From contig JAEUQF010000175.1 in assembly GCA_016789745.1 (NCBI GenBank), positions 46,556 to 110,555 of the forward strand: a stretch of DNA of 64,000 nt, read 5' to 3'. The position numbers were made by a program, and so were the translations under genes. Positions 1 to 8,658 of this stretch are shown piece by piece. Source of the DNA: Bryobacterales bacterium (GTDB lineage Bacteria > Acidobacteriota > Terriglobia > Bryobacterales > Bryobacteraceae). The notes under the pieces are model-generated. The model was not told where the DNA came from, did no database searches, and saw only the letters and a list, made by a program, of their open reading frames with translations. How positions within the stretch are numbered: position 1 is the stretch's first letter; every line of letters begins with the position of its first letter.

Positions 1-202
1 CTCGTTTGGTGTCGACAATGGGGCCGGGATAGCCTTTGTCGAGGGGAACGCGCCAAAGCTCCTCAAGGCCGGCGAGGCTGTCGGGCCAATTGGGCCCCGG
101 GGCGTTGCCGGTACGTTCGGGACCGCGGAACTGGGTCCAACCGGCGTCGGCGGCGAGACCGGCCGCGGTGACGAATAGGGAGAGGAGGATGTACCGGCGC
201 AT
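1..202 (-). CDS. PQQ-like beta-propeller repeat protein (BamB/WD40-like), N-terminal fragment
   Basis: The window edge cuts this gene; only the first 67 codons are visible. The start ATG is at 202 (reverse strand) and opens with a Sec signal peptide (MRRYILLSLFVTAAGLAADA), so the product is exported. The mature part starts WTQFRGPERTGNAPG, then EELWRVPLDKGYPGPIV. This is the usual first blade of secreted outer-membrane-assembly/PQQ-like propellers in Acidobacteria and Planctomycetes, which often bind ligands or quinone cofactors. The missing part should be several hundred residues. The specific role cannot be told from this fragment. It follows dps by about 40 bp on the same strand. Confidence 0.72.
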   Translation of the reverse strand, partial: MRRYILLSLFVTAAGLAADAGWTQFRGPERTGNAPGPNWPDSLAGLEELWRVPLDKGYPGPIVDTKR

Positions 203-244
203 GCCCCCGTTGGATGCCTGGGGTCAGCGCCGGATGTAGAAAGC

Positions 245-727
245 TTACCGGGCCAGGTGGGCGCGCAGCATCCAGGCCATCTTCTCGTGGCCTTCCATGA
301 GGCCGGTGAGGAAGTCGCCGGTGCCGGCGTCGTGGTACTTGTCGTTCGCCGTATCGAGATCCAGCCGCAACTGACGGATGATGGATTCGTGATCGGCGAG
401 GAGTTCGGCGATCATGGCGTCGGCGTTCGGGGGATTGCCGGTGCTTTCGCTCAGGCGTGCCAACTTGAGGAAACCTTCCATGGAGCCGGTGGCCACGCCG
501 CCGAGAGCCCGGATGCGTTCGGCCACTTCGTCAATGGACTCTTCGAGTTGATCGTATTGTTCTTCAAAGAACCCGTGCAGTTCCGCGAAGTGCGGACCTA
601 CGACGTTCCAGTGGAAGTTGCGCGACTTGATGTAGAGCACATGCAGGTCGGCCAGGTTGTGTTGCAGTAACGCGACCACACCTTCGCGTTCGTTGGCTTC
701 TAAGCCAATGTTGATTTCGTGTCCCAT
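245..727 (-). CDS. dps: Dps-family ferritin-like DNA-protection protein
   Basis: Dps forms a dodecamer that oxidises and stores iron using H2O2, shielding DNA during starvation and oxidative stress. The ferroxidase-site pattern is present: the first His in KSRNFHWNV, the next in GPHFAELH, and the acidic pair in EEQYDQLEESIDEVAERI. Length (about 160 aa) is normal for the family. Two starts are possible: TTG at 745, which overlaps the ridA stop, and ATG at 727. I prefer the ATG because the extra six residues (MIHHQD) add nothing conserved; neither start has a clear Shine-Dalgarno. It is last in an apparent pyrD-ridA-dps transcription unit. Confidence 0.9.
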   Translation of the reverse strand: MGHEINIGLEANEREGVVALLQHNLADLHVLYIKSRNFHWNVVGPHFAELHGFFEEQYDQLEESIDEVAERIRALGGVATGSMEGFLKLARLSESTGNPPNADAMIAELLADHESIIRQLRLDLDTANDKYHDAGTGDFLTGLMEGHEKMAWMLRAHLAR

Positions 728-741
728 ATCTTGATGATGAA

Positions 742-1122
742 TCAATTTACGATCGCGATGCAGTCGATCTCGACCCGCACGTCTTTTGGCAGGCGGGAAA
801 CCTGGACGGTGGAGCGCGCCGGCGGGTTTTCGGTAAAGTAGCTGCCGTAGACGGTGTTCATAGCGGCGAATTCGTTCATATCCAGGATGAAGACGGTGGT
901 CTTGAGGACTGCCGCCATCGATGAGCCGGAGGCCTCCAGCAGGGCCTTGAGGTTCTGCATGACGCGCTCGGTCTGGACGCTGATGTCGCCTTCCACGATA
1001 TTGCCGGTGGCCGGGTCAATGGGGATTTGGCCGCTGCAGTAGACCAGGCCGTTGTGGACGGTGGCCTGGGAATAGGGCCCGATGGCTTTGGGCGCATGGT
1101 CGGTGGCGATGATGGTCTTCAT
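742..1122 (-). CDS. ridA: RidA family enamine/imine deaminase
   Basis: A 126-residue cytosolic YjgF/UK114 protein. RidA hydrolyses reactive 2-aminoacrylate and related enamine/imine products of PLP enzymes to 2-keto acids and ammonia. The conserved Arg that holds the substrate carboxylate lies in NPPARSTVQV, and the C-terminal VEIDCIAI strand is typical. It has no signal peptide, unlike the second RidA-like protein at 6158-6592. It starts 9 bp after pyrD and touches dps, so it is probably cotranscribed with both. Confidence 0.93.
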   Translation of the reverse strand: MKTIIATDHAPKAIGPYSQATVHNGLVYCSGQIPIDPATGNIVEGDISVQTERVMQNLKALLEASGSSMAAVLKTTVFILDMNEFAAMNTVYGSYFTENPPARSTVQVSRLPKDVRVEIDCIAIVN

Positions 1123-1131
1123 GGGTAACCT

Positions 1132-2067
1132 TTAGTTTGCCCCAAAGCGCAGGGTGCCGATTAAGTCCTGGGCGCGGCTGAGGCCTTCCTGCCGGCAGAA
1201 TTTGTCCAGCTCTTTGGCAATGCGGAGGGGCGACTGCGGATCCCAGAAAGTGGCGGTGCCGACTTCGACGGCGGTGGCTCCGGCGATGAGGAACTCGGCG
1301 GCGTCTTCTCCGGTGGCGATGCCGCCCAAGCCAACAACCGGGATCTTGACGGCTTTGGTGGCTTCGTAGACCAGGCGCAGCGCGAGGGGCTTGATGGCCG
1401 GTCCGGAGAGGCCGCCGTAACCGGCTCCGATGCGGGTGCGGCGGGTGCGGGCGTCGATGGCGAGCGAGACGAAGGTGTTGACCAGGGAGATGGCGTCGGC
1501 GCCGGCCTCTTCGGCGGCTTTGGCCAGGGGCGCGATGGCGGCGACGTTGGGCGACAGCTTCACGATCAAGGGGCGTTTCAGGTTCAGGTTTTTCGCGCTG
1601 GTGATAAGGCTGGCCAGCAGCGCCGGGTCACTGGAAAAGAACATGCCGCCGTGCTTGGTGTTGGGGCAGGAGACGTTCATCTCATAGCCCGCGATGCCTT
1701 CGGCGTCTTCAAGGACGCGCAGCACTTCCAGGTAATCCTCGGGGGCGTAGCCGAAGACATTGGCGAACACGGCCGCGCGCAGGCCTTTCAGCCCGGGCAG
1801 TTTTTCCTTAACGAAGGCGCGTACGCCAATGTTTTGCAGGCCGATGCTGTTGATCATGCCGCCCTCGGCCTCCCAGATGCGCGGCGGCGGGTTGCCTTCG
1901 ATAGGCTGGGCGGAGAGTCCTTTTACGACGAAGCCGCCGATGTCATTGAGATTGAAGTGATCGGCGAATTCTACGCCATAGGCGAAGGTGCCCGAAGCCG
2001 CAATCACCGGACTGCTGAGGGGGATGCCACACAGGGTGGTGGCAAGGCGGGGACTCGGCCAGGACAT
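1132..2067 (-). CDS. pyrD: Dihydroorotate dehydrogenase, class 1B catalytic subunit
   Basis: Catalyses the fourth step of pyrimidine synthesis, dihydroorotate to orotate, with bound FMN. The 311-residue TIM barrel shows the class 1 catalytic Cys in EMNVSCPNTKHGG, Lys-containing substrate/FMN loops (FVVKGLSAQP, IVKLSPNV) and the glycine-rich phosphate loop VVGLGGIATGEDA. The Cys marks class 1, and similarity to the NAD-linked type suggests that it works with a PyrK electron-transfer subunit; pyrK is not beside it here. It is divergent from the hydrolase gene at 2095 with a 27-bp gap that contains the 8-bp palindrome GGTATACC (2075-2082). Confidence 0.94.
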   Translation of the reverse strand: MSWPSPRLATTLCGIPLSSPVIAASGTFAYGVEFADHFNLNDIGGFVVKGLSAQPIEGNPPPRIWEAEGGMINSIGLQNIGVRAFVKEKLPGLKGLRAAVFANVFGYAPEDYLEVLRVLEDAEGIAGYEMNVSCPNTKHGGMFFSSDPALLASLITSAKNLNLKRPLIVKLSPNVAAIAPLAKAAEEAGADAISLVNTFVSLAIDARTRRTRIGAGYGGLSGPAIKPLALRLVYEATKAVKIPVVGLGGIATGEDAAEFLIAGATAVEVGTATFWDPQSPLRIAKELDKFCRQEGLSRAQDLIGTLRFGAN

Positions 2068-2094
2068 GAACTATGGTATACCTACAAACCAATT

Positions 2095-4608
2095 ATGGTC
2101 CGATTCTGGCTATTGGCGATTCTCCCCGGCCTCTGCGTGGGCCAAACGCAACGTCTGACGGGATATCCGGCGGCGAAGCAGGGCGGCCAGTACATGCACA
2201 ATTTCTATCTGCCGCCGTCACCGTCGACGACGCCCTGGGCGCCGGCCTGGTCGCCGGACGGCAAGTGGATCGCTGTGGCGCTGTACGGAAGTATCTGGCG
2301 AGTGGATCCGGCTACCGGGGTGGCGACGGAGCTGACGAACAACGGCAAGTATCACTCGTCGCCGGTGTTTTCGCCGGACGGCAAGTGGCTGGTGTACACG
2401 GCCGATGATGACACGCGGAGCATCAACCTGGAGATTCTGAACCTGGCTACAGGGGAGACGAAGGAGCTGACCACGGGGAGCCAGGTGATTGTGGATCCGG
2501 CATTTTCGCCGGACGGCAAGCGGGTGGCTTACGTGAGCACGGAGCCGACGGGGCATTTTCAGATCTACGTACGCAGCATTGATAACGACCGGTTCACAGG
2601 TCCGGCGGTAGCGCTGACGCGGGACAACCAGTATCCGCGCGACCGGCTGTACTTCAGTTCGTGGGATATCGCGATTGAGCCTGCGTGGACGCCGGATGGG
2701 AAGGATGTTCTGTTTGTGTCGAACCGCGGGGTGCCGTTGGGGTCGGGGCATCTGTGGCGGATGCCGGCGGAGGCGAACGGGATCGACAAGGCGGTGCCGA
2801 TTCTGCAGGAGCAGTCGCTGTATCGCACGCGGCCGCATGTTTCGATCGACGGCAAGCGGGTGGTCTATTCGTCGACGGCGGGGGCGGCGGATCAGTGGAG
2901 CAACCTGTACGTGCTGCCGGTGAATGGGGGCGCGCCGTATAAGCTCACGTTCGGGCAGTATGACTCGTTTCACCCGCGCTGGTCGCCGGATGGGGAATGG
3001 ATCGCGTACATCCACAACCGCGATGGGCTTCCGCAGTTGGCGCTGCTGGAGACGTATGGCGGCGCCAAGCGGGACGTTCCGATTACGAAGCGGGTATGGA
3101 AGCGGCCGATGGGGAAGCTGCGGGTGCGCGTGCTGGATGCCGATAGCGGACGGACGCTGCCGGCGCGGATTCATGGGCTGGCATCGGATGGAAAGTTCTA
3201 TGCACCGGAAGGCGCCTATTCGCGCAAGGGCCGCGCCGGGGAGCACCTTTTCCATACCGATGGGGAGTACGAAGTGGAAGTGCCGCCGGGCGGGATGAAG
3301 ATTGAGGCGGTGCACGGGTTTCAATACTGGCCGGGCGAGGCGAAGGTGACGCTGGAGGCCGGCAAGACGACGAACGTGACTCTGAAGCTGAAGCGGATGG
3401 CGGATCTGGCGGCGAAGGGCTGGTATAGCGGGTCGACGCACGTGCATATGAACTATGCCGGCAACCTGCACAACACGCCGGAGAACCTGGTGTTCATGTC
3501 GCGGGCCGAAGGTATGGACGTGATCATGAACCTGGCGGCGAACAAGGATAACCGCATTCTGGATCACCAGTATTTCGCCGGGCCGGGCGAGCATCCGGCG
3601 ACGAAGGGCTACCACGATGTGAAGCTGCATATCGGCGAGGAGTTCCGGCCGCCCTTTTATGGGCACACGTTCTACCTGGGATTGAAGGATCACCTGATTT
3701 CGCCATTCACGACGGGCTATGAAGGCACGGGCATTGAGAGCCTGTATCCGAGCAATACGGATATGTTCCGGAAGGCGCGGGCGCAGGGGGCGTTGAACGG
3801 GTATGTGCATCCGTTTTCGAGCGAACGCGATCCGCTGGAGGGCGACTTGGGGGTGGGGAAGGGATTTCCGGTGGATGCGGCACTGGGGACGGTGGAGTGT
3901 CTGGAGTGGTCGTCGGCCTCGCGCGCGCAGATCAAGGTATGGCATCACGCGCTGAACAATGATCTGCCGATTATCCCGACCGGAGGCGAGGATTCGATCA
4001 GCAACCTGCACTGGGTGAAGCTTCTGGGGACGGTGCGGACGTTCGTGAAGTCGGGAGAATTGCAGATTACGCCGTGGATCGAAGCGCTGCGGCGGGGCAA
4101 GAGCTTCTTTACGACCGGGCCGCTGCTGGAGTTCACGGTGAACGGGCAGGAGCCCGGGGATGTGATCAAGCTGCCGGCGGGCGGGGGCAAGCTGGCCATG
4201 CAGGCGAGTGTCCGGTCGATTGCACCGCTGACCAAGGCGGTGGTGTATCGGAATGGGGAGGTGTTCCGGGAACTGTCCCTAACCCCGGACGCGCATCGCA
4301 TCGAGTGGCAGGAAACGGTAGACGCAACTGCCAGCGCATGGTATTCCCTTTATGTGGAAGGAGCCTGGTTCCGGTTGCTGGATGCGGAGTTCCCGCAGGC
4401 GGCGACGAACACGGTGCGGGTGTATGTCGGGGACGGCAAGATCCGCAATGCGGAATCGGCGCGGTACTTCCAGCGTTGGATCGACAAGTTGGATTCCATG
4501 GCCCAAGCCTGGCCCTGGTGGCGCAGTGAAAAGGAACAGCGGCATGTGCGCGGGCAATTCTCCGAGGCGCGCCGCATTTACGAGAGATTGGAGCAGGAGG
4601 CGAAATGA
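2095..4608 (+). CDS. Exported CehA/McbA-type metallohydrolase with N-terminal TolB-like propeller
   Basis: An 837-residue two-domain protein. After a signal peptide (MVRFWLLAILPGLCVGQ), residues about 40-340 hold repeated SPDGKW-type blades (WSPDGKWIAVAL, FSPDGKWLVYTA, FSPDGKRVAYVS), a TolB/WD40-like propeller. The C-terminal half is a PHP-type CehA/McbA hydrolase: GSTHVHMNY supplies the first metal His pair, and GYVHPF and related His/Asp residues follow. McbA-type enzymes hydrolyse carbamates such as carbaryl; the natural substrate here is unknown. The frame is open far upstream across pyrD, but ATG 2095 is where the signal peptide begins. Its stop overlaps the next start (ATGA at 4605), indicating translational coupling with the PLP enzyme. 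Confidence 0.85.
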   Translation: MVRFWLLAILPGLCVGQTQRLTGYPAAKQGGQYMHNFYLPPSPSTTPWAPAWSPDGKWIAVALYGSIWRVDPATGVATELTNNGKYHSSPVFSPDGKWLVYTADDDTRSINLEILNLATGETKELTTGSQVIVDPAFSPDGKRVAYVSTEPTGHFQIYVRSIDNDRFTGPAVALTRDNQYPRDRLYFSSWDIAIEPAWTPDGKDVLFVSNRGVPLGSGHLWRMPAEANGIDKAVPILQEQSLYRTRPHVSIDGKRVVYSSTAGAADQWSNLYVLPVNGGAPYKLTFGQYDSFHPRWSPDGEWIAYIHNRDGLPQLALLETYGGAKRDVPITKRVWKRPMGKLRVRVLDADSGRTLPARIHGLASDGKFYAPEGAYSRKGRAGEHLFHTDGEYEVEVPPGGMKIEAVHGFQYWPGEAKVTLEAGKTTNVTLKLKRMADLAAKGWYSGSTHVHMNYAGNLHNTPENLVFMSRAEGMDVIMNLAANKDNRILDHQYFAGPGEHPATKGYHDVKLHIGEEFRPPFYGHTFYLGLKDHLISPFTTGYEGTGIESLYPSNTDMFRKARAQGALNGYVHPFSSERDPLEGDLGVGKGFPVDAALGTVECLEWSSASRAQIKVWHHALNNDLPIIPTGGEDSISNLHWVKLLGTVRTFVKSGELQITPWIEALRRGKSFFTTGPLLEFTVNGQEPGDVIKLPAGGGKLAMQASVRSIAPLTKAVVYRNGEVFRELSLTPDAHRIEWQETVDATASAWYSLYVEGAWFRLLDAEFPQAATNTVRVYVGDGKIRNAESARYFQRWIDKLDSMAQAWPWWRSEKEQRHVRGQFSEARRIYERLEQEAK

Positions 4609-6152
4609 GCAAGCGATGGAGCCGCCGGGGCATGTTCCAGGCAGCCGGTGCGGGAGCCGCGGCCGCGATGTTGCCGTCAGCGGCGGAAGCAGCGGCGACG
4701 CTGGCCGAAGCCCAGAGTGTTTACGAGAAGATTGGGGTGAAACCGTTCATCAACATGACGGCCACCTATACGATCAACGGCGGGGCTCCGGTGCTGCCGG
4801 AAGTGCGGCAGGCGATGGATTCAGCATCGCAGTTGGCCGTGAATCTGGATGAGCTGATGGAGAAGGCCGGGGCCCGGGTGGCGGAGCTGCTGGGAGCCGA
4901 GGCCGCGATTATCACGAGCGGCGCCGCGGCGGCGCTGTGCCATGGGACGGCGGCGTGCATCGCGGGCGGCGATCCGGAGAAGATGAAGCGGCTTCCGCAT
5001 TCCGAGGGGATGAAGAATGAGGTGCTGATCGCCAAACAGTCGCGGAACGACTATGACCATGCGTTCCGGACCGCCGGCGGGAAGCTGGTGGAGTTCGATA
5101 CGCCGGAGGAGTTCCACGCCGCGCTGGGGCATCGCACGGCGATGGTGGCCGTGCTGGGGACGGGAGAGGCGAAGGCGAAGATCCGGCTGGAACAGATTGC
5201 CGAGGCGGCGCACAAGCGGGGCGTGCCGGTGATTGTGGATGCCGCGGCGGAGTTGCCGCATCCGCCGAATCCGTATCTGAGCCGGGGGGCGGATCTGGTG
5301 GCCTATAGCGGCGGCAAGATTCTGCGAGGGCCGCAGGGCGCCGGGGTGCTGTTGGGAAGGAAGGATCTGGTCCGCGCGGCATGGTCGAACAGCGCGCCGC
5401 ACCATGGGTATGGGCGGGCGATGAAGGTGAGCAAGGAAGAGATTGTCGGGATGGTGGTGGCGCTGGAACTGTTCCGCAGCACACGGAAGATTCCGGACGA
5501 GTATGCCGTGTGGGAGAGCTGGTATAAGATGATCGCCGGAGAAATCGGGGGGATATCTGGTGTAACCACGAAGATCCTGCCGCCGGCGGGGGCGAGTCCC
5601 TTTCCGGTGATGTCGGTGGCTTGGGATCCGCAGAAAATCAAGCTGACGGGCCAGGAAGTGTATGACCAGTTATTGAATGGCAACCCGCGGATTATGTCGC
5701 ATGCCGGAGGCGAGGCGACGAGTTTTGTGATCCGCGCGGTGGCGATGCGGCCGGAGCATCCGGCGCTGGTAGCGAAGCGGCTGTCGGAGGTTTTCCGCGG
5801 CGGTTTGGCGAACACGCCGAAAGCTGGCGCGGCGCCGAGCGTGGATGTAACGGGTAGCTGGGAAGTGGACATCGAGTTTTCTTCGGGCAAGACCCGGCAT
5901 ACGCTGGTGTTCGACCCGGCGGCTGGCAATTCGAACAAACGGCGGGGGTTGCACATTGGCCAGACGGCGCGGCAGCAGTTCCAGGCGAAGCTGGAGGGCG
6001 ATGCGATTCTGGTGAACAGCACGCTGCTGCTGGAGGGGATGAGCGTGCACTATACGTTCAGCGGCAAGGTGCAGGGGAATGCGATGACGGGAGAAATCAG
6101 CTTGGGCGAGTTCGGCAAAGGCCGCTTCACGGCCAGGCGTCTGGAGGCATAA
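4605..6152 (+). CDS. Tat-exported PLP-dependent lyase/transferase of the SelA/DgaE type
   Basis: 515 residues. The N-terminus is a twin-arginine signal (SKRWSRRGMFQAAGAGAAAA), so the enzyme should be exported folded with its cofactor. Residues about 40-400 are a fold-type I PLP domain like selenocysteine synthase and D-glucosaminate-6-phosphate ammonia lyase (DgaE): INMTATYTINGG at the start, ITSGAAAAL in the phosphate loop, VIVDAAAELP with the ring-binding Asp, and YSGGKILRGPQGAG with the Schiff-base Lys. Residues about 415-515 form an extra beta-rich domain (TGSWEVDIEFSSGKTRHTL) that resembles small lipocalin-like appendages of secreted acidobacterial proteins. The gene sits between an exported hydrolase and an exported RidA in one operon. 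Ammonia-lyase activity is inferred; aminotransferase or racemase chemistry is possible. Confidence 0.85.
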   Translation: MSKRWSRRGMFQAAGAGAAAAMLPSAAEAAATLAEAQSVYEKIGVKPFINMTATYTINGGAPVLPEVRQAMDSASQLAVNLDELMEKAGARVAELLGAEAAIITSGAAAALCHGTAACIAGGDPEKMKRLPHSEGMKNEVLIAKQSRNDYDHAFRTAGGKLVEFDTPEEFHAALGHRTAMVAVLGTGEAKAKIRLEQIAEAAHKRGVPVIVDAAAELPHPPNPYLSRGADLVAYSGGKILRGPQGAGVLLGRKDLVRAAWSNSAPHHGYGRAMKVSKEEIVGMVVALELFRSTRKIPDEYAVWESWYKMIAGEIGGISGVTTKILPPAGASPFPVMSVAWDPQKIKLTGQEVYDQLLNGNPRIMSHAGGEATSFVIRAVAMRPEHPALVAKRLSEVFRGGLANTPKAGAAPSVDVTGSWEVDIEFSSGKTRHTLVFDPAAGNSNKRRGLHIGQTARQQFQAKLEGDAILVNSTLLLEGMSVHYTFSGKVQGNAMTGEISLGEFGKGRFTARRLEA

Positions 6153-6157
6153 GGCTT

Positions 6158-6592
6158 ATGAAGAACCGTAGACAGGCAATGAATGCCGCCGCGCTGCTAT
6201 TGGCGGGCGGCGGGGCGGCGCAGGCGCAAAGCGACTCGTGGACGCCGAAGAAGGAGAGCGTGGGTGGGCCGATCCGGTCCGGTCATCTGCTATTTTTGTC
6301 GGGCATTGGGGGGTGGTATCCGGAGCGGCGGCCGAAGGCGGGGGATGTGCGGCAGCAGACGGAAGATGCGCTGAACATTATGAAGGCGGCGCTGGAGAAG
6401 GCGGGGACTTCGATGGAGATGGTACTGAAGGTACAGGTGGCATTGGTGGATCCAGAGAAGAATTGGGAGCCGATGAATGAGGTGTATGACCGATTCTTCC
6501 CTAAGAACAAGCCGGTGCGCTCGTACTTTGGTTCTACGGGGTTCCGCAGGCCGGGGCAGTTGCTCCAAATCGATTGCATTGCTTACATTTAG
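6158..6592 (+). CDS. Exported RidA family protein
   Basis: 144 residues with an N-terminal export signal (MKNRRQAMNAAALLLAGGGA, Arg pair then hydrophobic run and an AQA cleavage site) followed by a complete RidA fold. The substrate-carboxylate Arg lies in NKPVRSYFGS, and the ending QLLQIDCIAYI is typical. RidA proteins normally clear enamine/imine intermediates of PLP enzymes in the cytosol; a copy with a signal peptide, 5 bp after a Tat-exported PLP enzyme, suggests that the pair works outside the cytoplasm. Tat or Sec targeting cannot be settled by eye: the RR is present but the rest of the Tat motif is weak. Confidence 0.85.
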   Translation: MKNRRQAMNAAALLLAGGGAAQAQSDSWTPKKESVGGPIRSGHLLFLSGIGGWYPERRPKAGDVRQQTEDALNIMKAALEKAGTSMEMVLKVQVALVDPEKNWEPMNEVYDRFFPKNKPVRSYFGSTGFRRPGQLLQIDCIAYI

Positions 6593-6604
6593 CTACAAAC
6601 CAGC

Positions 6605-6616
6605 TATTCCGGAATA
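6605..6616. promoter_or_regulatory. 12-bp perfect palindrome upstream of hybrid kinase gene
   Basis: TATTCCGGAATA is a perfect inverted repeat 13 bp after the RidA stop and 40 bp before the histidine kinase start. A second, shorter one (CCCCTAAGGGG) lies just downstream and partly forms the ribosome binding site. The first could be an operator for a dimeric regulator; no T-run follows, so an intrinsic terminator is unlikely. Confidence 0.3.
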
Positions 6617-6655
6617 CTAAACCTGAATAGGAGTGTCCCCTAAGGGGTTGTCCTG

Positions 6656-8620
6656 ATGTGTCTCTGGACAAATTACCCCGAATATTGGGATGTGAGTGCA
6701 GATTCCCAGAGCGAAGGAGTAGTGCGGCCGCTCGGTTCGCATTCTCTAGCCACCAAATTTTTCCTGTTCACGGCGATGCTGTTGTTTTGGGTCGCGGTGA
6801 CGTTGTTCAGCTTTGATTTGGGCCATGGACCGGTGAACTGGTTCAAGTGGGCCGGACTGAGCCTGGTGCTGATGGCGGTGGCGGCGGGGTTATCGCGGTT
6901 TACGACGCGGATACTGGCCAAGCCGTTGACGCATCTGGAAGAGGGTATCCGGTCGGTGGGGGAAGGGCGGCTGGAGGCGATCCAGGTAAGCCGGACTGGG
7001 GATGAGATCGAGGCGTTGGGGCACAGCTTCAACGGGATGATTGGGCGGCTGATCGAATCGAAGGAAGAGGTACGGGAGCACCAGGAGCTGCTGGAGGAGC
7101 GGATCCGGCAGCGGACCGAGCAGTTGGAGCGGGCCATGCAGAAGGCGCAGGCGGCCAATCAGGCCAAGAGCGAGTTTTTGGCGAACATGAGCCATGAGCT
7201 GCGAACGCCGATGAATGGCGTGCTGGGGATGATCGACATCGTGCTGGACAGCCCGTTGACGGGCGAGCAGCGGGAGCAGTTGGAGACGGCGCAGCGTTGC
7301 GCGAACTCGCTGCTGGCGATTTTGAACGATGTGCTGGATCTGTCGAAGATTGAAGCCGGCAAGATGGTGCTGGAGCGGCTGCCGTTCGACCTGAGGGTGT
7401 TGACGGAAGACATAGTGCGGTCGCACCGGTCGCGGGCTTCGAAGAAGGGGATCACGATCAGCGTGGATGTGTCGCCGGAGATTCCGCGGAAGATCACGGC
7501 GGACCCGCTGCGGATCCGGCAGATTCTATCGAATCTGTTGAGCAATGCGGTGAAGTTCACCGAACGCGGAGCGGTGAAGGTGGTGCTGCTGCGGGCTCCG
7601 GGTACGGGAGAGTTGGTGTTGGAAGTGATCGACACCGGTGTGGGGATTCCGGAAGACAAACTGAGCTGCATCTTCGAAAAGTTCACGCAGGCCGATGGCA
7701 GTATCAGCCGGAAGTTCGGCGGTACGGGTTTGGGGCTGACGATCACGAAGATGCTGGTGGAGATGCACGAAGGGCAGATCGACGTGCATAGCCAGGTGGG
7801 CAAAGGGAGTACGTTCCGGGTGACGCTGCCGGCGTACCTCTGCCTGACGGAGCCGGCCGAAGAGCCGAAGGCGGCGCGGGCGAGCAAGACGGTGGCGCGG
7901 AGTGAGCCGCAGGCGTCGATTCTGCTGGTGGAAGATAATCACGTCAATCAGAAGGTGGTGCAGGCGATTCTGCGCAAGAAGGGCTATCACGTGGATGTGG
8001 CCAATCATGGGCGGGAGGCGCTGGAGTATCTGGAGCTGCTGGCTTACAACATCGTGTTGATGGACGTGCAGATGCCGATATTGGACGGGTTGGAGACGAC
8101 GCGGGCGATACGGGCGGATGCGCGGTTCCGGAAGCTGCCGATTGTGGCGATGACGGCGCATGCGATGAGTGGGGATCGGGAGCGGTGTCTGGCGGCGGGG
8201 ATGAACGGATATATCGCGAAGCCGGTGAATCCGAGTACGCTGCTGCGTGTGGTGGAAGAATTCCTGACGCAGAACGTGGAGCCGATCGTGGCGCCGGCGG
8301 CGCGGGTGGCGACGATGTCGACGTCGATATTGGTGGATATGCAGCGGGTGTATCTGGAAGCGGCTCAGGCGAGCATTGCGCGGATGCAGACGTTGGCGCA
8401 GATTGGGGATATCCGGGGGTTGGAGGCGGAGGCGCGGATGACGCGGTCTTCGGCGGAGCAGGTGGGGTTATCACAGGTGGCTCGCACGGCGGGGGCGCTG
8501 GAGGATGCGGCGAGCAATGGGGATGTGACGGCGACGCGGCATCACCTGATTAATTTGGAGCGCGAGGTTGGGGCGGCGGAACGGAGTTTGCCGCGGCGGT
8601 TGGAGAGCGCGACAGCGTGA
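6656..8620 (+). CDS. Hybrid sensor histidine kinase (HAMP-HisKA-HATPase-REC-degenerate HPt)
   Basis: 654 residues. Two membrane segments (about 35-52 and 65-80) are separated by a loop of about a dozen residues, so there is no extracytoplasmic sensor domain. Next come HAMP (about 82-135), a short coiled coil, HisKA with phosphoacceptor His180 in [12 protein letters not shown], an HATPase domain with VIDTGVGIP and GGTGLGLTI, and a receiver with Asp470 in [12 protein letters not shown] and Lys in GYIAKPVNP. The last 110 residues look like an HPt domain, but the expected AHxLKGSA is replaced by ARMTRSSA, with no phosphorylatable His. Start: ATG 6656 with AAGGGG eight bases upstream. No response regulator gene is adjacent, so the output is unknown. 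Confidence 0.9.
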   Translation: MCLWTNYPEYWDVSADSQSEGVVRPLGSHSLATKFFLFTAMLLFWVAVTLFSFDLGHGPVNWFKWAGLSLVLMAVAAGLSRFTTRILAKPLTHLEEGIRSVGEGRLEAIQVSRTGDEIEALGHSFNGMIGRLIESKEEVREHQELLEERIRQRTEQLERAMQKAQAANQAKSEFLANMSHELRTPMNGVLGMIDIVLDSPLTGEQREQLETAQRCANSLLAILNDVLDLSKIEAGKMVLERLPFDLRVLTEDIVRSHRSRASKKGITISVDVSPEIPRKITADPLRIRQILSNLLSNAVKFTERGAVKVVLLRAPGTGELVLEVIDTGVGIPEDKLSCIFEKFTQADGSISRKFGGTGLGLTITKMLVEMHEGQIDVHSQVGKGSTFRVTLPAYLCLTEPAEEPKAARASKTVARSEPQASILLVEDNHVNQKVVQAILRKKGYHVDVANHGREALEYLELLAYNIVLMDVQMPILDGLETTRAIRADARFRKLPIVAMTAHAMSGDRERCLAAGMNGYIAKPVNPSTLLRVVEEFLTQNVEPIVAPAARVATMSTSILVDMQRVYLEAAQASIARMQTLAQIGDIRGLEAEARMTRSSAEQVGLSQVARTAGALEDAASNGDVTATRHHLINLEREVGAAERSLPRRLESATA

Positions 8621-8658
8621 GGTGATGGGCGGCGGATAAACGCGGATGAACGCCGATT

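Noticed and set aside
2218..4011. 597-codon open frame antisense to the hydrolase gene
   Set aside because: It is rich in Arg, Pro, Gln and His with no domain, as expected opposite a high-GC gene; the plus-strand frame has a clear fold and motifs.
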